Part shown: one piece after another, positions 7,309-12,739 of the stretch
How the letters are laid out: every line of letters begins with the position of its first letter
Position numbering within the stretch: the first letter of the stretch is position 1
From: Planctomycetales bacterium
GTDB taxonomy: Bacteria; Planctomycetota; Planctomycetia; Planctomycetales; Planctomycetaceae
Assembly (NCBI GenBank): GCA_020050375.1
Contig: JAGVKR010000109.1
Span: 1 to 13,619 of the forward strand
DNA length: 13,619 nt
Reading direction: 5' to 3'
Program-made: the position numbers and the translations under genes
The notes under the pieces: model-generated
Database searches by the model: none
Told to the model about the DNA's origin: nothing
What the model saw: only the letters and a program-made list of their open reading frames with translations

Positions 7309-8016
7309 ATGAAGCGTGACTTCGGTCGAACCCAGGCGGACGCCGGTGACTCGTCACTTGCTCGCCGGCTGCATGCGCTCCGATTGCAGCGCGGCTGGAA
7401 CATGGATCGCGTCGCTGCCGCCGCCGGAATTTCACGCACGACGCTGTTCCATCTCGAACGGAACGAAATCCATCACCCGCGGGCGTCGACGCTGCACAAG
7501 CTGGCCGGGGTGTTCGACGTGCCGGTCGAGAGCTTGCAGGGTGAGTTCGGAATGCGGAGTGCGGAGTGCGGAGTGACGAGACATGACGTGGAACGGCGCG
7601 ATGGGGATGGCATCGACCTTCCCGAAGGGCAGATTCCGCACTCCGAGTTCCCAACTCCGAATTCGTCACTCCGCATTCCGCACTCCGCACTCCGAACTTC
7701 ATTCGACCGGGCCACGAACCCGATCGTCACGCAGGTGGCCGCCGAGCAACCGGAGCTGTTTGTCGGCTGGTCTCCCGACGACTGGGACGAGTTGTACAGC
7801 CAGTTCGCGACGGGAGGAGCGCTGCGCGAAGAAGGAGTGCAGGCGACCGCGGCCCGCATCAATCACGACCGCGAGGTTCTATACCGGCTGCGCGTCATTT
7901 TGCAGACGCACCTGGCCGACGTCGCCTCGGGGATGGTCGATACGCTCTACAAGCTGGTGAGCGTCGAGCCGGCGGAGGAGCGGCCGGCCGATTCCCCGGA
8001 CGACGAGCGTTCGTGA
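7309..8016 (+). CDS. XRE-family HTH regulator with in-frame repeat insertion
   Basis: A 235-residue DNA-binding protein. Residues about 17-75 form a Cro/C1-type helix-turn-helix: LARRLHALRLQRGWNMDRVA, AAAGISRTTLFHLERN, then STLHKLAGVFDVPVESL. The C-terminal part from about 132 (FDRATNPIVTQVAAEQPELF, GWSPDDWDELYSQFATGGAL) is a second, mostly helical domain that I recall beside such HTHs in planctomycetes, without an assigned function. Between them, residues 79-131 are translated from an inverted repeat (MRSAECGV and RIPHSALRT) typical of junk repeat translation, so the linker was probably enlarged by insertion. ATG 7309 is preferred because AGGTGA lies just upstream; GTG 7282 and ATG 7294 are in-frame alternatives. 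It probably regulates itself and the divergent small gene through the motif at 7223-7236 (inference). Confidence 0.82.
   Translation: MKRDFGRTQADAGDSSLARRLHALRLQRGWNMDRVAAAAGISRTTLFHLERNEIHHPRASTLHKLAGVFDVPVESLQGEFGMRSAECGVTRHDVERRDGDGIDLPEGQIPHSEFPTPNSSLRIPHSALRTSFDRATNPIVTQVAAEQPELFVGWSPDDWDELYSQFATGGALREEGVQATAARINHDREVLYRLRVILQTHLADVASGMVDTLYKLVSVEPAEERPADSPDDERS
7545..7697. repeat. GGAGTGC-type palindromic repeat inside a coding sequence
   Basis: The left arm 7545-7578 (GTTCGGAATGCGGAGTGCGG onward) and right arm 7664-7697 are reverse complements over 34 bases with two mismatches. The arms consist of iterated GCGGAGT/GCGGAAT units, and extra units (ATTCCGCACTCCGAGTTC) occur at 7632-7650. 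The total length of 153 bases is divisible by three, so the host gene stays in frame. It resembles interspersed repeats that normally lie between genes. Confidence 0.8.
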
Positions 8017-8049
8017 CGTGCCGCGAACGTGTAACGCCGGTTTGGCAAT

Positions 8050-8661
8050 TCATTCGGGCTCGTCGATTTGCTCGTCATCAGACCGAAGTTCGTTGGCCGC
8101 CTTCTTCGCTCGCCGCGCGTCGCGCTCATCAATCAGCCGCTTCTGCTCTTCGAGGAACGCCTGCCAATCCTTCCCGGCAATTCGCTCGATTGATCCGTTG
8201 ATTCGCGCCACAGAGTGACCTCCATCGGCGAGGCGCATGCCATTGTGATTCAGTCCAGCTTTGTCCCAGAACAGCGCGATTTGCGAATCGTCGTCGTTGC
8301 GGGATCCTTCCGCATAGTGCCAGCCGCACGTCGTCGGATCGAGGAGCTCGCCGCGATTCAGCTTCGCTTCGACAACGTCTTTTGGAATGGTCTTGCCACG
8401 GAGAATCTCGGCATGGACGTTGTGGGGCGGTCGCGCGAGGAGGCTCAGCGACGCTTCCGGGCTGGCTTCGCCCGCCGGAAAAAAGCTGGCGTTGGTTTCG
8501 GCATAAGTCTGTAGCGCGAAGTAAAGTTGTTTGTCACAACTGTGACTCCAGCCATAAGGGTAGGCACGGGGCCACCAAATGAAATGATGGTAGCCGAGGG
8601 GGCTCCCCACCAGTACGGCGATTGCGAGAACCACCATTCCAAGACGTTTCACGTTGGACAT
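8050..8661 (-). CDS. Single-TM hypothetical protein, possibly pseudopilin-like
   Basis: A 203-residue protein with one N-terminal membrane helix (about 7-25, LGMVVLAIAVLVGSPLG) and the rest probably outside the cytoplasmic membrane. After the helix, SCDKQLYFALQTYAETNASFFP (41-62) resembles the region after the helix in planctomycete pseudopilin-like (DUF1559-type) proteins, where a conserved Cys and YA..N..FP motif follow. LNHNGMRLADGGHSVARING (137-156) recalls their DGH segment. The G/FxxxxE prepilin cleavage motif is absent, so true pilin processing is unlikely. The C-terminus (165-203) is highly charged and may form a coiled coil. ATG 8661 has GGAGGG ten bases upstream; the frame is open to 8688. 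It converges with the XRE gene and diverges from the NUDIX gene. Confidence 0.65.
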   Translation of the reverse strand: MSNVKRLGMVVLAIAVLVGSPLGYHHFIWWPRAYPYGWSHSCDKQLYFALQTYAETNASFFPAGEASPEASLSLLARPPHNVHAEILRGKTIPKDVVEAKLNRGELLDPTTCGWHYAEGSRNDDDSQIALFWDKAGLNHNGMRLADGGHSVARINGSIERIAGKDWQAFLEEQKRLIDERDARRAKKAANELRSDDEQIDEPE

Positions 8662-8760
8662 GCGCCAATTCCCTCCGGGGCGGAACACGACAGGCGCGCT
8701 TGATTGTGTAATATTGCAATGCGGCGATCAATGCACGCTTTCGAATCAGCCAGAACTGCC

Positions 8761-9276
8761 ATGCCTGAAGAGCTCTTCGACGTTTGTGACGAACATGATG
8801 CCGTGATCGGCCAATTGCCGCGATCGGTCGTTCATGCCCGCAAGTTGTTGCACCGGGCCGTCCACGTGTTTGTGTTCAACTCGCGGGGGGAGCTGTTGCT
8901 CCAGTTGCGCTCGGCTGAGAAGGACGAGTATCCCCTCGCATACACGTCGTCGGCGTCGGGGCATCTCGGGGCGGGCGAGACGTACGACGAGGCGGCGCCT
9001 CGCGAGCTGGAGGAAGAGCTGGGCTTGGCTGGCTGTCCTTTGGAGCGGCTGCGCAAATTTCCCGCCGGGCCGGAAACGTCACTCGAGCACACAGTTCTGT
9101 ATCGAGTCGTCAGTGACGCATCGCTGCGGGTTGATCCGCACGAGATTCTGGCGGCGACATTCCATTCACTCGACGAGATCGCCGCTATGTTTGCTCGCGA
9201 ACCGGAGAAGTTTACGCCGTGTTTTGTGACGTTGTTTGAGTGGTATCGGAAACGAGCTTCCAAGGGATCGGCTTGA
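8761..9276 (+). CDS. NUDIX hydrolase, YfcD/IDI-like
   Basis: A 171-residue NUDIX enzyme with a perfect Nudix box at residues 67-89: G-x5-E-x7-R-E-L-x-E-E-x-G-L, read as GHLGAGE followed by RELEEELGL, which binds the catalytic divalent metal. The N-terminus (EELFDVCDEHDAVIG) and HRAVHVFVFNSRGELLLQLRS match the YfcD branch, close in sequence to isopentenyl-diphosphate isomerases. Such proteins hydrolyse nucleoside-diphosphate-linked compounds; the exact substrate cannot be told. An IDI role is less likely because the usual WT..CGHP segment is replaced by TSSASGHL. ATG 8761 fits the family start; the frame is open back to 8704 (also ATG 8731), and no strong ribosome binding site is seen. It converges with the cytochrome oxidase gene across a GC hairpin. 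Confidence 0.85.
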   Translation: MPEELFDVCDEHDAVIGQLPRSVVHARKLLHRAVHVFVFNSRGELLLQLRSAEKDEYPLAYTSSASGHLGAGETYDEAAPRELEEELGLAGCPLERLRKFPAGPETSLEHTVLYRVVSDASLRVDPHEILAATFHSLDEIAAMFAREPEKFTPCFVTLFEWYRKRASKGSA

Positions 9277-9295
9277 AGCGAAATTGAGAGGTTCA

Positions 9296-9311
9296 GGGGG
9301 CTCACGCCCCC
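9296..9311. terminator. GC hairpin between convergent genes, also a likely dispersed repeat
   Basis: GGGGGC-TCAC-GCCCCC is a perfect 6-bp G/C stem with a 4-base loop, between the stops of the NUDIX gene and the convergent oxidase subunit gene. It lacks a T run on either strand but could slow both transcripts. The string GGGGGCTCACGCCCCCCGCT looks like a dispersed planctomycete repeat that I recall from related genomes, which I cannot confirm here. Confidence 0.45.
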
Positions 9312-9324
9312 CGCTCGCCGGTTG

Positions 9325-9903
9325 TTAACTCGTCGCCATCAGAAACGCCATCAGGATCACGAGCCAGACGATCCCCAAAGCATGCCAGAACAGGGCGCAG
9401 AGTTTGACGCCCCAGAAGTATTCGTGATCGTAGCGATCGGCCAGCGCGCTGAGCGTGACCCACACCAGGCACAAGAGGGCCAGCGTGAAGTGCATTGCAT
9501 GCAGAGCGGCGAACAGAGTCAAAAACGCATTGGCGCCGGTTTGGACTTCGTTTGGTTTCTGGTGGCGAACCAGGCTGTACAAGCCGTAGCTCTGAACGGT
9601 CACGAACAGTGTTCCCAAGACCATCGCCGCGATCAGTGACCGCCGAAATGGCCCCTGCTTCTCGCGCTGCACCATCCATACGCTGCGCTGGAGCGAATAA
9701 CTGCCGGCGAAGAGGAACGCCGTGGTCCCCCAGAAAACCGGAGGGAACATCGCCTCGGCGGCCACTTCATGCGCCGGAAAGAATCGGACCAATGCCCAGG
9801 TGATTCCTCCAACGGCCGCGTAGATCGCGGCGGCTGTGAGAATGAACCGCACCGTCAGCCCGCTCGGGCCCGACGGACGACGCGTCGTGACGATCGGCGG
9901 CAT
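9325..9903 (-). CDS. Cytochrome c oxidase subunit III-like membrane protein
   Basis: A 192-residue protein of the heme-copper oxidase subunit III family, which supports proton uptake and stability of the catalytic subunit I in the cytoplasmic membrane. Five membrane helices are visible at about 19-38, 55-74, 90-112, 126-150 and 163-188. The last two carry the family features NAFLTLFAALHAMHFTLAL and YFWGVKLCALFWHALGIVW. The length fits the five-helix bacterial form. Subunits I, II and IV are not in the window, so it is an orphan here. The ATG lies only 15 bases beyond the purA stop, so it is probably translated from the purA message. A quinol oxidase subunit III (CyoC-like) or a NorE-like accessory protein are alternatives in the same fold. 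Confidence 0.8.
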   Translation of the reverse strand: MPPIVTTRRPSGPSGLTVRFILTAAAIYAAVGGITWALVRFFPAHEVAAEAMFPPVFWGTTAFLFAGSYSLQRSVWMVQREKQGPFRRSLIAAMVLGTLFVTVQSYGLYSLVRHQKPNEVQTGANAFLTLFAALHAMHFTLALLCLVWVTLSALADRYDHEYFWGVKLCALFWHALGIVWLVILMAFLMATS

Positions 9904-9918
9904 ACGACCAGACTCACA

Positions 9919-11199
9919 TCAATCGAGAATCGTCTGCTCCCGGTCAGGCCCGACGGAGATGATCTCGACCGGTTTACCGAGCAGTTCACCCAGCGTTTCG
10001 AGATAGTCGCGGGCCGCTTTCGGGAAGTCCGCCAATTTGCGGACGCCGCAAATATCTGACTTCCACCCGGCGAGCGTTTCGTACACGGGCTTCGCGCGAG
10101 CGAGGGCTTCGACGTGGCTGGGAAAGTCGGTCGTTCGTTCACCGTCGATGTCGTAAGCCGTGCAGACCTTGATCTCGTCGAGCTGGCTCAGCACGTCGAG
10201 GAGCATCACTGCGATGCAGTCGACGCCGCTGATCCGCGCGCCGTAACCTGCGGCGACGGCGTCGAACCAGCCGCAACGCCGGGGGCGCCCCGTCACCGTG
10301 CCATACTCGCGTCCCACGTCGCGAATGTGCTGACCGATCGCGTTATTGAGCTCTGTGGGAAACGGCCCGCCGCCGACGCGCGTCGTGTAAGCCTTCACGA
10401 CGCCAATCATTCGCGAAATGCTCCGCTCGGGCACGCCGCTCCCCGAGTGAATGCCGCATCCCGAGCTGCTTGACGACGTCACGAACGGAAATGTGCCATG
10501 GTCGATGTCGAGCAGGCTTCCCTGCGCTCCTTCGAACAGCAATTTCTTTCCCTGCGCCAGCGACTTGTGCAAAAAGCTCGTAGTATCTATGACGTGCGGT
10601 TCGAGTTGTTTCGCGTAACCCAGATACTCCTCGGCGATTTGCCCGGCATCGAGCGGAGTGAAGGCCGGTGCGAGGGCCCGCAGGATCGTATTTTTCTGCG
10701 CGACGATGTCGGCCAGACGAGTTCGGAAAATGTCGGGATAGTACAGGTCGCCAACGCGAATCGCGTGCGTGCGCCCCGCTTTGTCGCGGTAACAGGTGCC
10801 GATGCCGCGCATCGTCGTCCCGATGGCGTTGTCCTTGCGACTCTCCTCCAGTGCCGCCTCTTCGGCGACATGGTGTGGGAAAATCACATGTGCCCGGTCG
10901 CTGATGAGCAGATTGCTTCCGACCGGCATCGAGCGCGACTTCAGACCTTCGATTTCGCCCAGGAGCGCTTTGGGGTTGATGACCACTCCCGTCGCGATGA
11001 CCGACGTCACCTGCGGCCGGAGCACGCCGACCGGCAACAACGAGAGTTTGTACGTTTGTCCATTACAGACCACCGTGTGGCCGGCATTGTTGCCCCCCTG
11101 ATACCGCACGACGACGTCGTGCTGGTCGGTCAGCAGGTCCACAATTTTTCCCTTGGCTTCGTCGCCCCATTGCAGTCCGATCACAGCCGTTGCAGACAC
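9919..11199 (-). CDS. purA: Adenylosuccinate synthetase
   Basis: A full-length 426-residue cytoplasmic enzyme joining IMP and aspartate with GTP to give adenylosuccinate, the first committed step to AMP. Key features are [16 protein letters not shown] at 8-23 with catalytic Asp13, NNAGHTVV with His41, the IMP-binding IGTTMRGIG (126-134), [22 protein letters not shown] (222-243), [16 protein letters not shown] (269-284) and [12 protein letters not shown] (304-315). Two usual positions differ: GDEGKGK has Ala15 in place of Gly, and GHNAGHT has Asn in place of His. Both are mild changes. Translation begins at GTG 11199, placed exactly before the conserved N-terminus; the ribosome binding site is weak. 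The oxidase subunit gene follows after 15 bases, probably as one operon. Confidence 0.96.
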   Translation of the reverse strand: MSATAVIGLQWGDEAKGKIVDLLTDQHDVVVRYQGGNNAGHTVVCNGQTYKLSLLPVGVLRPQVTSVIATGVVINPKALLGEIEGLKSRSMPVGSNLLISDRAHVIFPHHVAEEAALEESRKDNAIGTTMRGIGTCYRDKAGRTHAIRVGDLYYPDIFRTRLADIVAQKNTILRALAPAFTPLDAGQIAEEYLGYAKQLEPHVIDTTSFLHKSLAQGKKLLFEGAQGSLLDIDHGTFPFVTSSSSSGCGIHSGSGVPERSISRMIGVVKAYTTRVGGGPFPTELNNAIGQHIRDVGREYGTVTGRPRRCGWFDAVAAGYGARISGVDCIAVMLLDVLSQLDEIKVCTAYDIDGERTTDFPSHVEALARAKPVYETLAGWKSDICGVRKLADFPKAARDYLETLGELLGKPVEIISVGPDREQTILD

Positions 11200-11661
11200 G
11201 ATGAATGTTTCCGGAAAGAAAAAGTAACAGAAAGGTCGAGAACCCGCCCCTCAGGGCGCACGCTCAGGCACACACTCGTCAATCCCTCGGCACAACAGGC
11301 GCAGAGGCGTCCGACTTCGCATCAACACTGGTATTCCCATCGAGCCCGACAGCGGTCGAATGCAACCGCAGTCGAGCGCCCCGGCGGGAGCAGGACCATG
11401 GCTTCGGCCTTAGACTCTCCGAGCCCGATTTCGATGCCGGATGCAGAATGCCCCGCGAGAGGCATTCCGGCAGTACCGGAACGTCGCAAAAAGCAACAAC
11501 GGTGCACGATCGTCCGGCCCGGCCATAGGGATTTCACGATTCCAGTCTAGTCAATTCGCCGGCAATTTGGAAAAGCAACTGTGATTTTCATGGGAATCGG
11601 TAGAATCAGAACTCGGGGAAGTCGCGGCATTTGCAAATTGACTCGTATCGTCGATCCAATT
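11200..11661. other. Gene-free stretch upstream of purA and the response regulator
   Basis: About 460 bases separate the divergent purA start from the hairpin described below. Short frames here (for example 11205-11528 plus and 11322-11537 minus) have no recognisable motif, no ribosome binding site and overlapping alternatives, so none is called. I see no clear promoter, repeat or RNA gene. The purA promoter must lie here on the minus strand but cannot be placed with confidence. Confidence 0.5.
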
Positions 11662-11686
11662 GGGCCGATCGCCTCGCGATTGGCCC
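11662..11686 (+). promoter_or_regulatory. Strong hairpin in the response regulator leader
   Basis: GGGCCGATCGC and GCGATTGGCCC form an 11-base stem with one mismatch and a 3-base loop. Flanking AATT bases could extend it with a one-base bulge. GAATTTTGCC follows on the plus strand, which gives a weak terminator-like look, but no gene precedes it on that strand. It could be an attenuator or a protein-binding dyad. Confidence 0.4.
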
Positions 11687-11697
11687 GAATTTTGCCT
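11680..11697 (+). promoter_or_regulatory. Possible sigma-54 promoter for the receiver gene
   Basis: TTGGCCCGAATTTTGCCT matches the -24/-12 pattern TTGGCACG-N4-TTGCT. The GG and GC cores are correctly spaced, and there are mismatches at the A of GGCAC and at the last T. It lies about 110 bases before the ATG and overlaps the right arm of the hairpin, so the match may be partly accidental. Confidence 0.25.
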
Positions 11698-11807
11698 TGG
11701 ATGTTGCCAATTCGCACCACGATGTTGACCGGAGTGAACTAAGGTTGAACCAGTTGCCTGGCCGTAGAACGAACCGACTCGCAGGGCCGACAGGGGAAGG
11801 TGCTGCA

Positions 11808-12185
11808 ATGGACGATCCAAAGCCGAAGCGGGTTCTGGTGGTCGACGACGACCGGCAGTTCCTGGAAGCCACGCGGCTCATTCTCGAAAAGCACGGCTAC
11901 GAGGTGCTCACCGCGTGCGACGGGCACGAAGGGCTGATTTGCGCCGAACGCGAGTCGCTCGACCTGATTGTCCTCGACGTGATGATGCCCCGGCGGAGCG
12001 GATTCGGCGTATTGGACCGCATCGGAGGCCGGGGTGACTCGGGCCCGCGGATCGTGGTGATGACCGCCAACGACGAACAACGACATCGCGATATCGCCCA
12101 GGCGAAAGGGGCTCACGGCTTTCTTCACAAGCCGTTCGAGATGCGCGAGTTGCTCAGCACGGTTGACACGCTGCTGAAGTTATAA
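11808..12185 (+). CDS. Stand-alone response regulator receiver protein
   Basis: A 125-residue single-domain CheY-like receiver. The acidic pair is Asp13/Asp14 in VLVVDDDRQF, the phosphoacceptor is Asp57 in LIVLDVMMPRRSGF, the switch Thr86 is in VVMTAND, and the invariant Lys108 is in FLHKPFEMREL. All positions required for phosphorylation are present and no output domain follows. It probably signals by protein contact or passes phosphate within a relay. ATG 11808 has GGGGAAGG seven bases upstream; the frame is open to 11631, but that extension shows no homology. No histidine kinase is adjacent. The partial Ser/Thr kinase fusion 550 bases downstream is a neighbour but has no shown link to it. 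Confidence 0.92.
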   Translation: MDDPKPKRVLVVDDDRQFLEATRLILEKHGYEVLTACDGHEGLICAERESLDLIVLDVMMPRRSGFGVLDRIGGRGDSGPRIVVMTANDEQRHRDIAQAKGAHGFLHKPFEMRELLSTVDTLLKL

Positions 12186-12210
12186 CCCCGCTCGTCGCCG
12201 CCCCACCCGT

Positions 12211-12243
12211 AGCACGGACCGTCAGCAACTGTCAGTCCGTGCT
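12211..12243. terminator. Palindromic repeat / terminator after the receiver gene
   Basis: AGCACGGAC (12211-12219) and GTCCGTGCT (12235-12243) are perfect inverted repeats 25 bases after the receiver stop codon, with a 15-base centre that is itself partly symmetrical. No T run follows. It could end the receiver transcript. It also resembles a dispersed AGCACGGACT-type repeat that I recall from planctomycete genomes, which I cannot verify here. Confidence 0.5.
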
Positions 12244-12435
12244 GCGGACGAATGAAATTCGACGTTTCGCTTGGCAATGATCGCTTCGCCAGGACGATCG
12301 CTTTCGACAGGCGATCCGCCGACATGGCCCGACTCTTTATGGTCGACCTTGCGAACCGTCTGGCGCTCACGGTCGCGACCGACACCGGCGCACGAGACGA
12401 AATCGTTCCGCAACGGTCCCGCTCCTCGCATCTGG
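12244..12435. other. Gene-free stretch before the peroxiredoxin-kinase promoter
   Basis: Open frames on both strands cross this stretch (12252-12614 plus, 12125-12598 and 12222-12518 minus). They lack recognisable motifs, run across the promoter and repeat elements, and have no convincing ribosome binding site. I see no RNA gene or further repeat here. Confidence 0.4.
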
Positions 12436-12470
12436 CTTGTCTTGACAAGATTATTGTACATTTGTATACT
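12436..12470 (+). promoter_or_regulatory. Near-consensus sigma-70 promoter with two dyads
   Basis: A perfect TTGACA (12442-12447) and TATACT (12465-12470, five of six) are separated by exactly 17 bases, the best promoter in the window. Two symmetrical elements overlap it. CTTGTC-TT-GACAAG (12436-12449) covers the -35, and TGTACATTTGTATA (12455-12468) covers the second half of the spacer and most of the -10. The latter is shared, with one difference, with 7223-7236. A binding protein there would block RNA polymerase. The next clear downstream gene is the peroxiredoxin-kinase at 12740, which would have a leader of about 260 bases. Confidence 0.65.
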
Positions 12471-12571
12471 ATATGGTCTATTCTGATAAACCACGATCTC
12501 GCCATCTTCGCCGTCCATTCGCAGGATCGGACCCCGCCGACCCGTTTATGCTTTGCGGCGCTAAGTTGCCT

Positions 12572-12610
12572 AAATTTCAAAAATGTGCAACGGCACACAT
12601 TTTTGAATTT
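12572..12610 (+). promoter_or_regulatory. Long A/T-rich hairpin in the leader of the peroxiredoxin-kinase gene
   Basis: CAAAAATGTG (12578-12587) pairs perfectly with CACATTTTTG (12596-12605) around the 8-base loop CAACGGCA. AAATTT and AATTT flanks extend the stem with one bulge. It stands out from the GC-rich surroundings. It lies between the promoter and the start codon, so it may attenuate or stabilise the mRNA. On either strand the U-rich arm could also act as a weak terminator. Nothing else is recognisable from 12611 to 12739. Confidence 0.45.
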
Positions 12611-12739
12611 CTGAATGCGACTTGGGTATTTCCTGGCGGGCCTTGCTGACGCGATGGCGATGGCAAAAATGGAGAATCCCGACGGGCCTCGGCACCCCGG
12701 GGTTTCTGTGACCTGCCGCGCGACACACGAAGGTTTTCC

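Noticed and set aside
7545..7697. Possible CRISPR array from repeated GCGGAGT/ACTCCGC units
   Set aside because: Units are in inverted, not direct, order with no regular spacers, and the stretch is read through as protein.
10498..11550. 350-codon open frame on the plus strand
   Set aside because: Most of it is antisense to purA and its sequence shows no domain; it is a high-GC shadow.
12252..12614. 120-codon plus-strand frame and overlapping minus frames in the leader region
   Set aside because: They cross the promoter and both palindromes, have no ribosome binding site and resemble no family I know; ribosome profiling would be needed to revive them.
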